A stretch of DNA of 64,000 nt from JBBSAT01 sp046351235 (GCA_046351235.1 JAXLYV010000006.1:372001-436000), one strand, 5' to 3'. Counted from the stretch's first letter, positions 47,373 through 56,489 are shown. Made by a program: numbers and translations. Notes: generated by a model not told the origin, from the sequence alone.

Positions 47373-49607
47373 TCAGCTCTTCTTCACGCGCTTGTGGCGG
47401 CCGGGCGCCATCGCATTCGCGCCGTGGAACGTGGCGCCCGTCTTAGCCATCTCCACCAGCACCGGCGCCGCCTGGAAGCGCTTGCCGAGGCGGTCGCGGA
47501 AGTGGTCGAGACGGCGCACGACCTCCTTCACGCCGATGGTGTCCATCCAGCGGAAGGGGCCGCCGCGGAAGGGCGGGAAGCCGAGGCCGAAGATCGCGCC
47601 GATGTCTCCGTCGCGCGCGCTGCGCAGGATCCCTTCGCCGTAGCAGTGCGCGGCCTCGTTCACGAAGAGGAGCGCGCAGCGCTGGGCGACCTCGTCCTTC
47701 GGAAGCGTCTTGTTCGGCGTGAGGCCGAGGACGGCGTACACGCTCTCGTCGACCTCCTTCTTGGCGCCTTTCTTCTTCTCCCCGTACTGGTAGAAGCCGC
47801 GGCCGTTCTTGCGGCCCTTGCGATCGTCGGCGATCAGCTTCTCGAAGCCGGCCGGCGCGCTCATGCGATCGCCGAACTCCTCGAGCATGATGGGGCCGAC
47901 CTTCGCGGCCACGTCGATGCCGACCTCGTCGAGCAGCGTGATCGGGCCGACGGGGAAGCCCCAGTCGACGAGCGCCGCGTCGATGTCCTCGATCTTCACG
48001 CCCTCGCCGAGGATGAAGGCCGCCTCGTTCATCATCGGGCCGAGGATGCGGCTCGTGTAGAAGCCGACGCCGTCGTTGACGACGATGACCGTCTTGCCCT
48101 GCTTCTTGCCGAGCTCGACGCACGTCGCGGTCGTCACGTCGCTCGTCTTCGGCGTCACGATGATCTCGAGCAGCGGCATCTTCTCGACCGGCGAGAAGTA
48201 GTGCATGCCGATCACCGTCTCGGGGTGCGCGCTCGCCTCGGCGATCTTCGTGATCGGGATCGACGAGGTGTTCGACGCGAAGATCGTGCTCGGCCCGCAC
48301 GCGGCCTCGGTGTCCTTGAGCACGCGGTGCTTGAGCGCGAGATCTTCGAACACCGCCTCGATCACGACCTCGGCGCCCTTCAGGCCCGAGTAGTCGGTCG
48401 TGCCCGTCACGAGCGACATCTCTTCGACGCCCTCGCGCACGCTCACGCGCTTGCGCTTCACGCGGCCGTCCACGAGCGACTTCACGTGCGAGAGCCCGCG
48501 CGCGACGCCGGCCGTGTCCTTGTCCTTCATGCGCACCGGGATGCGCCCGCCCGTCGCCGTGACGAACGCGATGCCGCCGCCCATGAGGCCCGCGCCTATC
48601 ATGCCGACCTTCGTCACCTCGCGCGCCTTCACGCTCGGATCACTCGTGCCGTTGTCCTTCTTCAGCGCGTTCTGCGCGAAGAAGATGCTCATGAGCTGCG
48701 CCGCCTGCGGCGAGACCACGAGCTCGCCGAAGGCCTGCGCTTCGGCCTCGAGCCCACGCGCCATGCCCTCGCTCAGGCCCTTCCGGACCACGTCGAGGAT
48801 GCGCTCGGGCGCCGGGTAATTCCCGCGCGACTTGGCGAGGAGCTGCTTGCGCGCCTGATCGAAGAGCACCTTGCGGCCGAGCGCGGTGCCGGTGAGCGCG
48901 AGCTCCTGCACCTTCTCGGCGCCTTCGAGGTTCTTCTCCTGCGCGCGCGCGGGCTTGCCGGCGAGCTTCAGCGCCCACTCGATCGCGACGTCGAGGAGGA
49001 TCGCCTCCGGCACGACCTCGTCGACGAGGCCGAGCTTCTTGGCGCGCTTGGCGTCGAGCTGCTTGCCCGTGAGCAGCATGTCGAGCGCGCTCTGGATCGG
49101 CACGATGCGCGGTAGCCGCTGCGTGCCGCCGGCGCCCGGGAGCACGCCGAGCATCACCTCGGGCAGGCCGAGCTTCGTCTTGCGGTCGTCCGACGCGATG
49201 CGCGCGTGGCAGGCGAGCGCGACCTCGAGGCCGCCGCCGAGCGCCGCGCCGTGGATGGCCGCGACGACGGGCACGCGGAAGCCCTCGATGCGATCCATCG
49301 CCTTCTGTCCGGTGCGCGCGAGCTCGCTCGCCTCGCGCTCGGACTTCACGGCCTGGAGCATCGTGATGTCGGCGCCGGCGATGAAGCCGCTCTTCTTGCC
49401 GCTCGTGAAGACGACTGCCTTGCACGCGGGGTCCTGCTCGATCGCCTCGAAGACCGCGCGGAAGTCCTCCGCGAAGCTCGCCTTCAGCGTGTTCACCGGC
49501 TCGCCCGGCAGATCCATGCGCAGGATGAACACACCGTCCGCGCGCTTCTCGACCGAGAGCGGCGCGCTCGAGGCCTTCTGGGTTCCGTTCGACGTCGTCG
49601 TCTCCAT
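47373..49607 (-). CDS. fadJ: FadJ-like trifunctional enoyl-CoA hydratase/3-hydroxyacyl-CoA dehydrogenase
   Basis: 744 residues. The N-terminal crotonase domain has the oxyanion blocks SGFIAGADI and AIHGAALGGGLEVALACH and the catalytic LGLPEVMLGVLPGAGGTQRLPR. The dehydrogenase domain starts near residue 320 with GMIGAGLMGGGIA, then ASNTSSIPI, IGMHYFSPVEKMPLLEII and the C-terminal GFPPFRGG. Together with FadI it forms the beta-oxidation complex. It starts 11 bp after fadI. The last ~265 bp are repeated at 44943. fadB would be an alternative name; FadIJ gene order favours fadJ. Confidence 0.94.
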   Translation of the reverse strand: METTTSNGTQKASSAPLSVEKRADGVFILRMDLPGEPVNTLKASFAEDFRAVFEAIEQDPACKAVVFTSGKKSGFIAGADITMLQAVKSEREASELARTGQKAMDRIEGFRVPVVAAIHGAALGGGLEVALACHARIASDDRKTKLGLPEVMLGVLPGAGGTQRLPRIVPIQSALDMLLTGKQLDAKRAKKLGLVDEVVPEAILLDVAIEWALKLAGKPARAQEKNLEGAEKVQELALTGTALGRKVLFDQARKQLLAKSRGNYPAPERILDVVRKGLSEGMARGLEAEAQAFGELVVSPQAAQLMSIFFAQNALKKDNGTSDPSVKAREVTKVGMIGAGLMGGGIAFVTATGGRIPVRMKDKDTAGVARGLSHVKSLVDGRVKRKRVSVREGVEEMSLVTGTTDYSGLKGAEVVIEAVFEDLALKHRVLKDTEAACGPSTIFASNTSSIPITKIAEASAHPETVIGMHYFSPVEKMPLLEIIVTPKTSDVTTATCVELGKKQGKTVIVVNDGVGFYTSRILGPMMNEAAFILGEGVKIEDIDAALVDWGFPVGPITLLDEVGIDVAAKVGPIMLEEFGDRMSAPAGFEKLIADDRKGRKNGRGFYQYGEKKKGAKKEVDESVYAVLGLTPNKTLPKDEVAQRCALLFVNEAAHCYGEGILRSARDGDIGAIFGLGFPPFRGGPFRWMDTIGVKEVVRRLDHFRDRLGKRFQAAPVLVEMAKTGATFHGANAMAPGRHKRVKKS

Positions 49608-49618
49608 GGTGGCCTCCT

Positions 49619-50920
49619 TCAATTGCGCTCGAGGATCATGGCCGCGCCGATGCCGCCGGCCGCGCAGGCCGTGACGAGCGCGAGGTTTCCGTTTCGACGC
49701 GCCAGCTCGCGCAGCGTCTGCGTGATCTGCCGCGCGCCCGTGGCGGCGAAGGGATGGCCGATCGCGATCGAGCCGCCGGTGACGTTGAACTTCGACCAGT
49801 CGATCGTGCCGATCTTCTCGCTCCGGCCGAGCTTCTCCTTCGCGAACGCATCGCTCTCGAAGGCCTGCGTGTTGCTGAGCACCTGGCCCGCGAAGGCCTC
49901 GTGCATGTCGATGAGGTCGAGGTCCGAGAGCTTCACGCCCGCGCGATCGAGCGCCATCGGCGTCGCGTAGCTCGGGCCCATCAGCATCTGTCCGCGCGGG
50001 TCGACCGCCGCGAAGGCGTAGCTGCGCAGGTAGCCGATCGGCGAGAGGCCGTTCGCCTTCGCGACGTCCTCGCGCATCACGAGCAGCGCGCTCGCGCCGT
50101 CGGTGAGCGGCGAGCTGTTCGCCGCGGTGATCGTGCCGTGCTTGCGATCGAAGACGGGCTTGAGCTTGGCGTAGCTCGCGAGCTCGCTGTCGGTCCGGAC
50201 GTTGTTGTCTTGCGAGAAGGGCTCGAGGTCCTTGCCGCCCTTGCCCGGCACGTAGACGGTCATCACCTCGCCGGCGAGGCGCCCGTCCTTCCACGCGGCC
50301 GCGGCCTTCACGTGGCTCTCGTGCGCGATGCGATCCTGGTCCTCGCGCGCGATGTGGTTCTCCTTCGCCATCTTCTCGGCGCTCTCGCCCATGGAGAGGC
50401 CGGTCGAGAACTCGACGAGGCCGGGCGGCACGGGGATGAGGTCCTTGGGCGAGAGCGTGGCGAACACGCCGAGCTTCTGCGCGAGCGTCTTGGCCTTGCT
50501 CGCATCGAGCAGCGCCGCTGCGAGCTTCTTGCTCACGGCGATGGGCACGTCGCTCGTGGAGTCGGCGCCCCCCGCGATGCCGGTGTCGATCGTGCCGGCG
50601 AGGATCGCCTCGGCGATGCTCACGGTGGACTGGTAGCTCGTCGCGCACGCGCGGCTGACGCTGAAGGCCTCGATCGAGCGCGGCATGCCCGTCGCGAGCA
50701 CGATCTCGCGCGCGATGTTCGGCGCCGAGAGCGAGGGCAGCACCTGGCCGTAGACGACCTGCTGCACCTTCGCGGCGGGGATGCCGGTGCGCACGAGCAG
50801 CTCGCCGACGACGGCCGTGCCGAGGTCGAGCGCCGTGAGCTTCTTGTAGGCGGTGGACTGCTTCGCGAACGGGGTACGCAGCCCGGCGACGATCGCGACG
50901 CGCTTGCCCTTCTCAGCCAT
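49619..50920 (-). CDS. fadI: FadI-like acetyl-CoA acyltransferase (thiolase)
   Basis: A 433-residue thiolase catalysing the last step of beta-oxidation. The nucleophile Cys is in SRACATSYQS. The NEAF-like block appears as MHEAFAGQVLSN, followed by GGSIAIGHPFAATGARQI, and the second Cys is in LVTACAAGGIGAAMILE. HEAF in place of NEAF is typical of the FadI branch. First gene of the fadIJ operon, with a candidate promoter and operator upstream. Confidence 0.94.
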   Translation of the reverse strand: MAEKGKRVAIVAGLRTPFAKQSTAYKKLTALDLGTAVVGELLVRTGIPAAKVQQVVYGQVLPSLSAPNIAREIVLATGMPRSIEAFSVSRACATSYQSTVSIAEAILAGTIDTGIAGGADSTSDVPIAVSKKLAAALLDASKAKTLAQKLGVFATLSPKDLIPVPPGLVEFSTGLSMGESAEKMAKENHIAREDQDRIAHESHVKAAAAWKDGRLAGEVMTVYVPGKGGKDLEPFSQDNNVRTDSELASYAKLKPVFDRKHGTITAANSSPLTDGASALLVMREDVAKANGLSPIGYLRSYAFAAVDPRGQMLMGPSYATPMALDRAGVKLSDLDLIDMHEAFAGQVLSNTQAFESDAFAKEKLGRSEKIGTIDWSKFNVTGGSIAIGHPFAATGARQITQTLRELARRNGNLALVTACAAGGIGAAMILERN

Positions 50921-50950
50921 GAGAGCCTCCGAGTGAGTGCGTGAGCATCC

Positions 50951-51009
50951 CTACCAGCTGGTAGAGGAACGCATGACCGTGTGGTAGGCGTCTCGACGCA
51001 ACGTGTCAA
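50951..51009 (-). promoter_or_regulatory. fadIJ promoter with palindromic operator candidate
   Basis: On the minus strand TTGACA (51009-51004), 17 nt, then TACCAC (50986-50981). A perfect 14-bp palindrome CTACCAGCTGGTAG (50951-50964) lies just past the expected start site, and a half-site CTACCAC overlaps the -10. This is a classic layout for a repressor (for example TetR type) sensing acyl-CoA. The regulator is not in the window. Confidence 0.6.
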
Positions 51010-51045
51010 GGCGAGCGCTCCGCCGGATCGGCTAGGCTGGGCGCC

Positions 51046-51591
51046 GTGACGGCGCTTCCGGACGGCTTCTTCGAGATCGCTGCGGCCGAGGCTTCGTATC
51101 GCGACGGGGGAGGTGAGCGCGGGCTCGGCTTTCGATGGCGTTCGCGCTCACGGCTCGGCGCGGCGTGGCTCGTGCTGGTGGGCCTCGTCGTCAGCGCCTT
51201 CGGCGCGGGGCTCGGGGCGGCGCCGCAGCTCGGGCTGCCGGTCCAGGTCTCGATCGGCGCGCTGTGGGCGGTGGCGCTCGGCGTGGGCATGTCGGGAGCG
51301 CTGCTCCTCTACGCGGGCGTGGCGAGCACGCTCAACACGACGACGGTACGCATCGGGCGCGCCGCGATCACGCGAAGCCACGGGCCGCTGCCGTGGCGCG
51401 GGAGCTTCGTCCTCGCGCGAACGACGGGCGATCACATCGAGGTACGCCGCCGCGGAGAGGGCTATCGCCACTCGTTCGCCGTCGTCCTCGTCCGCGAGGC
51501 CGAGCCCGAGCGGCCGCTCTTCGACGCGGTCTGGCGACAGGAGGACGCCGAGCGCGTCGCCTCCGCGCTGCGCGACGCGCTCGCCGCGTGA
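51046..51591 (+). CDS. Hypothetical membrane protein
   Basis: 181 residues, GTG start, with TAGGCT 7 nt upstream. Two hydrophobic helices (LGAAWLVLVGLVVSAFGAGLG; VSIGALWAVALGVGMSGALLLYAG) lead to a small soluble beta-rich tail (TVRIGRAAITRSHGPLPWRGSFVLART). The family is not recognised. Confidence 0.6.
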   Translation: MTALPDGFFEIAAAEASYRDGGGERGLGFRWRSRSRLGAAWLVLVGLVVSAFGAGLGAAPQLGLPVQVSIGALWAVALGVGMSGALLLYAGVASTLNTTTVRIGRAAITRSHGPLPWRGSFVLARTTGDHIEVRRRGEGYRHSFAVVLVREAEPERPLFDAVWRQEDAERVASALRDALAA

Positions 51592-51648
51592 GTGGCGCAC
51601 CCGCGGGCGCTTGCCACGCCTCGGGCGCGGCTCCACAACGACCGCACC

Positions 51649-52275
51649 GTGATCGACGCCTACGTCTGGACCACGCCGAACGGCTTCAAAGCGCTCATCG
51701 GGCTCGAGGAGCTCGGCCTCCCTTACGAGGCGAGGTGGATCGACATCGGCAAGGGCCAGCAGTCGAGCCCCGAGTACGGGCGCGTGAACCCGAACCACAA
51801 GATCCCGGCGATCGTCGATCGCGATCCGAAGGGCGGCGGCTCGCCCATCACGGTGTTCGAGTCGGGCGCGGTGCTCGTCTACCTCGCCGAGAAGACCGGG
51901 CGCTTGCTTCCCGCGGGCGGCCAAGATCGCTACACCACGCTGGCGTGGACCTTCTTCAACATCGGCGGGCCCGGGCCGATGCTCGGCCAGCTCGGCCACT
52001 TCACGAAGTTCGCGAAGGAGAAGATCCCGTACGCGATCGAGCGCTACACGAACGAGGCCGAGCGGATCTTCGGCGTGCTCGACCAGCGCCTGGCGCAGAG
52101 CCGCTACCTCGTCGGCGACGAGCTCACGATCGCCGACGTCGCCAACTTCACGTGGCCGAACGCGGCGCGGGGCTTTCTCGGGATGGATCTCTCGACGCAC
52201 CGCCACCTCGTGCGCTGGCTCGACGAGCTCGCGGCACGGCCGGCGTTCGCGCGGGCGCTGGCGCTGAAGCCGTAG
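51649..52275 (+). CDS. Glutathione S-transferase, YfcG/YghU-like
   Basis: 208 residues from the GTG at 51649. TPNGFKALIGLEELGLPYEARWIDIGKGQQSSPEYGRVNPNHKIPAIVD, followed by FESGAVLVYLAEKTGRLLP, closely resembles E. coli YfcG, a GST with disulfide reductase activity. The C-terminal helical domain includes YLVGDELTIADVANF. An upstream in-frame GTG at 51592 would add 19 residues with no family match. Confidence 0.87.
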   Translation: MIDAYVWTTPNGFKALIGLEELGLPYEARWIDIGKGQQSSPEYGRVNPNHKIPAIVDRDPKGGGSPITVFESGAVLVYLAEKTGRLLPAGGQDRYTTLAWTFFNIGGPGPMLGQLGHFTKFAKEKIPYAIERYTNEAERIFGVLDQRLAQSRYLVGDELTIADVANFTWPNAARGFLGMDLSTHRHLVRWLDELAARPAFARALALKP

Positions 52276-52282
52276 TGGTGGC

Positions 52283-53203
52283 GTGGTGAGCGGGACGGCG
52301 GTCTCGCGCACGTTCGAGGTGCCGGCGGTCGACCTGAACGAGACGCTGCGCTTCCAGCGCCTGGGGCCCTACGATCCGTGCGCGCGCTTCGAGCCGCGCG
52401 CGCGGCGCTTCGCGATCGCGTTCCGCATGCGCGGCGCGCCGGTGACGCTCGAGCTCGCGCAGCCGGGGCCGACCACGATCCTCGCGCAGGCGTGGGGCGA
52501 GCCGGCCGAGCGCGTGCTCGAAGAAGTGCCCGCGATCTGCGGCGCAGAGGACGATCCGGAGGCATTCGAGACGGACCACGAGGGCGTGCAGCGCCTCGCG
52601 CGACGCTTCCGCAAGATGCGCTTGCCGCGCGTGCCGTGGTGCATGGAGGCGCTCGTCGGCACGATCCTCCAGCAGCGCGTGGCGTTCGTGGAGGCGGCGC
52701 AGGGGTGGCGGAAGATCGCGCTCGAGCGCGGCGAGGAAGCGCCCGGCCCGCTCGGCCTGCGCCTCTTTCCGAGCAAGGCGACGCTGCTCGCGATGCCGAC
52801 GTGGGGCTACCGAGAGTCGCTCGTCGACCGCAAGCGCGAGCTCGCGATCCGCGCCCTCCTCGACCACGACGACGAGATCACCCGGGCGCTCGACGGCAGC
52901 TTCGACGCGCTCCGCACGACCCTCGGCCGCATCCCGGGGATCGGCCCGTGGACGATCGAGAGCTTCCTCGGTCAGTGCCGCGGCGATGCCGACGCGGTGC
53001 CGACGCTCGACTACTGGATGCCGCACACGATCGTGCACGCGCTCACCGGCAAGCCCCGCAGCGACGACGCCGAGATGCTCGCGCTGCTCGAGCGCTTCCG
53101 CCCGCACCGCGGCCGCGTGATCCGCCTGATCTTCGCGGCCGGCTACGAGGCGCCGCGCCATGGGCCGCGAAAGAAGTCGATGCTCCGCGGCGGCCTCGGA
53201 TGA
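52283..53203 (+). CDS. AlkA-type DNA-3-methyladenine glycosylase
   Basis: 306 residues. The HhH-GPD fold: ALVGTILQQRVAF, the helix-hairpin-helix GRIPGIGPWTIESFLGQ, and LDYWMPHTI, where the Asp is the likely catalytic residue. An N-terminal AlkA_N-like beta domain precedes it. It probably removes alkylated bases. No iron-sulfur Cys cluster is present. The start GTG lies 7 bp after the GST stop. Confidence 0.85.
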   Translation: MVSGTAVSRTFEVPAVDLNETLRFQRLGPYDPCARFEPRARRFAIAFRMRGAPVTLELAQPGPTTILAQAWGEPAERVLEEVPAICGAEDDPEAFETDHEGVQRLARRFRKMRLPRVPWCMEALVGTILQQRVAFVEAAQGWRKIALERGEEAPGPLGLRLFPSKATLLAMPTWGYRESLVDRKRELAIRALLDHDDEITRALDGSFDALRTTLGRIPGIGPWTIESFLGQCRGDADAVPTLDYWMPHTIVHALTGKPRSDDAEMLALLERFRPHRGRVIRLIFAAGYEAPRHGPRKKSMLRGGLG

Positions 53204-53248
53204 GCGCGGAAGAGATCGCGCGCGCCCCCCGTACGTCGGAGAGAAGGC

Positions 53249-53740
53249 ATGCGCATCGCTCACCCCTGCTCCGAAGATCTGCCCTCGATGCCGCGCGTGC
53301 CCGGCGGCGTGCACTGCGCGCGCTGCGATCGCGACGTGCTCGATCTGCGCCACGTGCCGCGCAAGCGCGCTCTCGCGGTGATCGCCGAGGCGCGCGAGAG
53401 CGGCGACGGGCGCGTGTGCGCCTGGGTGCGCGTGACCCGCGACGGAACGCTCACGTTCCTCCCGGATCCATCGCCGCGCTCGCGCTGGATCGCGCCGGTG
53501 CTTGCGGTGGGCTCGCTCGCGGCCTGCACGACGGCGCCGACCCGCGAGACGGCGCCGATCGCGGCGCTCCCGCCAGCGGCCCCCGTCACGGTGACGAGCG
53601 GCGGCAACACGAACGCCCCGCCTCCACCCGCGCCGGTCGTCGCGCAGCCGACCCCGCCACCCGCGATCCAGCATCCCGTGTCGAACACGACACCTCCGAT
53701 CGAGGTCAGCGAGACGTGGGCGGGCGACATCGCGTTCTGA
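53249..53740 (+). CDS. Hypothetical protein with CxxC motif, one membrane segment and Pro-rich tail
   Basis: 163 residues. Cys residues at the start (HPCSED; HCARCDRDVLDLR) suggest a small zinc-binding knuckle. A short hydrophobic stretch (RWIAPVLAVGSLAACTT) is followed by a Pro/Ala/Thr-rich tail. The cytosolic zinc knuckle with a later membrane segment is common in myxobacterial hypotheticals. Function unknown. Confidence 0.6.
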   Translation: MRIAHPCSEDLPSMPRVPGGVHCARCDRDVLDLRHVPRKRALAVIAEARESGDGRVCAWVRVTRDGTLTFLPDPSPRSRWIAPVLAVGSLAACTTAPTRETAPIAALPPAAPVTVTSGGNTNAPPPPAPVVAQPTPPPAIQHPVSNTTPPIEVSETWAGDIAF

Positions 53741-53941
53741 CGATCTCGCGCGCTCAGGAGGGCGGCGGCAGGCCCCTCGGATCTTTTTCGAAACACGCCC
53801 GCGCCCTCGCGCGTTCTGCACGGTGAGCGTCTGGCCGATCGTTCCTCGGCACGCCCACTCCGGCCCCTCCCGTCCGCGGGCTACGCCCGTTGCCGTCGGG
53901 GTTCTCCGGGGTGAGCGCTCTTTGCCGATCCCTCCAGAGGC

Positions 53942-54319
53942 ATGCAAGGTGGTCCCATGGGTATCCTCGTCAGCTGGCTGATCCTCACGTTCTCCTTCGT
54001 CGTCGCGAGCAAGCTGATCGACGGCTTCCAGCTGAAGGGCGGCCTCGGCAACCAGCTCATGGTCGCCGCGCTCTTCGCGATCCTCGAGCTCGTCCTCGGC
54101 CACGCGCTCTTCGTCGCCATCGGGATCGGCACGCTCGGCCTCGGCTTCCTGTTCGCGTTCGTCACCCGTCTCTTCGTCGGCGCGATCCTCCTGAAGTTCA
54201 CCGACGCGCTCACCGACAAGCTGAAGGTGAAGAGCCTCGGCACCGCCTTCGTCGCCTCGCTGGTGATGAGCATCACGGCGACACTCACCGAAGGCGTGCT
54301 CCACGTCATCGGGCTCTGA
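53942..54319 (+). CDS. Holin-like four-helix membrane protein (PF04020 type)
   Basis: 125 residues (or 120 from the ATG at 53957, MGILVSW). Four hydrophobic helices (ILVSWLILTFSFVVASKLIDGFQLKG; QLMVAALFAILELVLGH; LFVAIGIGTLGLGFLFAFVTRLFVGAILL; AFVASLVMSITATLTEGVL) match the phage-holin-superfamily-IV/YvlD family, here not in a phage. Its stop TGA lies inside CTGAGAGGGTGA, the first bases of a hairpin repeat, 8 bp before the group II intron. Confidence 0.8.
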   Translation: MQGGPMGILVSWLILTFSFVVASKLIDGFQLKGGLGNQLMVAALFAILELVLGHALFVAIGIGTLGLGFLFAFVTRLFVGAILLKFTDALTDKLKVKSLGTAFVASLVMSITATLTEGVLHVIGL

Positions 54320-54327
54320 GAGGGTGA

Positions 54328-56382
54328 GTGCGCCAGGAAAGCCTGGAGGAGGAGGAAGCGATGAGCGGATGATCGTCGCGGAAACCTCCTGAGGCGTCTG
54401 GCGGTCCTCGTTCCCGGAAGGGACGAGCTGCCTGGCAAAGCTGATCGCAGCCAGAAGCGAGTCTTGCGCGAGCCCCGTCCGCGAGGGCGGCCGCGAAGCG
54501 TAGACAGCGAGTGCGCGGGCCGCGTGGTGGAGCCCCGAAAGTCAGCAAACGTGGAGGCCGACGCCGTTCACACAGCGGAAGGCAGCACCGGAGCGCCCGA
54601 CGATCATGGGCGCCGAGGCTCCACCGGGGTCGGAGAGCGGGGCACGTGCACACAGTGGCGCCCCAGGAACCTGGGAGGTCTCGTCACCTCCTCGTTCGAG
54701 CGGAGATCGGGCTCTCCGCACAACAAACCCGAGGCCTGCGTGAGCCGCGCATCGAGCGCGCAGGAGCCGCGAACGCGGAACACGAACACGACGCGCACAC
54801 GAGGTACCGCCGAGCGAAGGAAACGAAGCTCGAAGCAGCATCGCGGGAAGGGTGACGAGAAGTCGGAGACGCCCGTTGTACCGATGACGCCGGGGAACTC
54901 GCCCCACGAGGACCCGGCCAGGGAAGGGGCGTCCGGAACATGGAACCGAACGAGGGAACGATGTCGGAGTCACTGAACTCTGGGAGCATCTCCACGAGAC
55001 TCGCGCGGATAGCGGAGCTCGCGAGGAAGCATCCCGAGCGTGCGTTCATGTCGCTGCACCACGCGATCGACGTGGCGTGGCTACGTGAGGCGTACCGGCG
55101 CACGCGCAAGGACGCGGCGGTGGGCGTGGACGGGCAGTCGGCGGAGGAGTACGCGCGCGATCTCGAGAAGAACCTCGAGTCGCTGCTCGTGCGCTTCCGT
55201 ACGGGCGCGTACCGAGCACCTCCCGTTCGACGCGTGCACATCCCGAAAGGCGACGGGCGCAGTACGCGCCCGATCGGCGTGCCGACGTTCGAGGACAAGA
55301 TCCTCCAGCGCGCGGTCGCGATGCTCTTGGAGGCGATCTACGAGCAGGACTTCCATCCGGGCTCGTTCGGCTTCCGGCCGGGACGCAGCGCGCACGACGC
55401 GCTCGAAGTGCTGTGGAAAGAGATCATGTCGATGGGCGGCGCCTGGATTGTCGAGGTCGACATCCAGCGCTTCTTCGACACGCTCGACCACGGCGCCCTG
55501 CGCGGCTTTCTCGACGGGCGGGTGACGGACGGCGTGATTCGCCGTGCGATCGACAAGTGGCTGAAGGCAGGCGTGCTCGAGGACGGTGCGGTGACGCATC
55601 CGGACGAAGGCACGCCGCAGGGAGGCGTCATCTCGCCGATCCTCGCGAACGTGTATCTGCACGAGGTGCTCGACAGGTGGTTCGAGGCGGACGTGAAGCC
55701 GCGGCTGCGAGGCCATGCGTTTCTCGTCCGGTACGCGGACGACTTCGTGATCGCCTTCGCGGAGGAAGCGGACGCGAGGCGCGTGATGGACGTGCTGCCG
55801 AAGCGATTCGAGCGGTATGGCCTGACGCTGCACCCCGACAAGACGCGCCTCGTGAACTTCACGAGACCGCGACGCGACGGTGGTGACGACGAGGGCGATG
55901 GGCCCGGCAGCTTCGATCTGCTGGGCTTCAACCATCACTGGGGCCTCTCGCGAAAGGGGAACGTGGTCGTGCAGCGGACCACGATGCGCTCGCGCTTCAC
56001 GCGGGCCATCGGTCGCGTACGCGATTGGTGCCGAATCAACCGGCACCTACCGATCGCCGAGCAGTGCAAGGCGCTCGGCCACAAGCTGCGCGGGCACTTC
56101 GGGTACTACGGCATCACCGGGAACTCGGAGGCGCTCTCGCGCTTCGCGTACGAAGTGGAGCGCGCCTGGCACAAGTGGCTCTGCCGTCGTTCGCAGAGAC
56201 CGCACCTGCCGTGGGCGCGCTTCAACCTGCTGCTCGCCCGCTACCCGCTGCCGCCGCCACGCGTCGTGCACAGCGTGTTCGCGCCGAACGCAGCGAGCCC
56301 ATGAGCCGAAGAGCCGGATGCGGGAAATCCGCACGTCCGGATCTGTGGGAGCGGCGGAGGCGAACCCCCGCCGCGACCCGAC
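54328..56382 (+). mobile_element. Group II intron, copy B (uninterrupted, 2055 bp)
   Basis: Runs from GTGCGCCAGGAAAG (54328) to GACCCGAC (56382). The 5' exon CTGAGAGGGTGA (54316-54327) and 3' exon CAGGAAACC rejoin to the hairpin of the repeat unit. Bases 54328-54939 hold structured 5' domains and no separate gene. The intron protein follows. Domain V is at 56311-56344 (34 nt, GAGCCGG...CCGGATCT) and a domain VI stem GCGGCGG/CCGCCGC follows. The protein lacks an HNH endonuclease, and insertion is into a hairpin. TCACCT at 54684-54689 could pair with exon GGGTGA as EBS1. Confidence 0.93.
54940..56304 (+). CDS. ltrA: Group II intron reverse transcriptase/maturase
   Basis: 454 residues. RT blocks in order: VHIPKGDGRSTRPIGVPT, FGFRPGRSAHDAL, VDIQRFFDTLDH, GTPQGGVISPILANVYLHEVLD and RYADDFVIAF (catalytic YADD). 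The maturase X domain is around WCRINRHLPIAEQCKALGHKLRGHFGYYGI, and the protein ends RYPLPPPRVVHSVF. No C-terminal HNH domain, so it belongs to an endonuclease-free class that relies on DNA structure or replication forks for priming. Starts at ATG 54940; ATG 54961 is an alternative. Confidence 0.95.
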   Translation: MEPNEGTMSESLNSGSISTRLARIAELARKHPERAFMSLHHAIDVAWLREAYRRTRKDAAVGVDGQSAEEYARDLEKNLESLLVRFRTGAYRAPPVRRVHIPKGDGRSTRPIGVPTFEDKILQRAVAMLLEAIYEQDFHPGSFGFRPGRSAHDALEVLWKEIMSMGGAWIVEVDIQRFFDTLDHGALRGFLDGRVTDGVIRRAIDKWLKAGVLEDGAVTHPDEGTPQGGVISPILANVYLHEVLDRWFEADVKPRLRGHAFLVRYADDFVIAFAEEADARRVMDVLPKRFERYGLTLHPDKTRLVNFTRPRRDGGDDEGDGPGSFDLLGFNHHWGLSRKGNVVVQRTTMRSRFTRAIGRVRDWCRINRHLPIAEQCKALGHKLRGHFGYYGITGNSEALSRFAYEVERAWHKWLCRRSQRPHLPWARFNLLLARYPLPPPRVVHSVFAPNAASP

Positions 56383-56479
56383 CAGGAAACCTGTCGCCCT
56401 CTCTCGCGGAGCGATACGAGGGGGAGGTTCCATCGGGATTCACTCCCGATGGAGGGGGCCGCGTATCGGCCCCCGAGGA
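56383..56479 (+). repeat. Single hairpin repeat unit (remainder), related to the array at 29.2 kb
   Basis: 97 bp that together with the 12-bp 5' exon at 54316-54327 make one 109-bp unit. It contains the same three hairpins as the 29241-29776 array, including GGGGGCCG/CGGCCCCC. It is followed by CTGA (56480-56483), the start of another unit that is cut off near the IS end. Confidence 0.93.
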
Positions 56480-56489
56480 CTGAAAGTCC

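Noticed and set aside
44943..47638. Integrative element using the fadJ 3' end as att site
   Set aside because: No integrase, transposase or inverted ends lie between the repeats, so only the duplication itself is reported.
53942..54319. Prophage remnant suggested by the holin-like gene
   Set aside because: The PF04020-type family is common in chromosomes outside phages, and no other phage gene is nearby.
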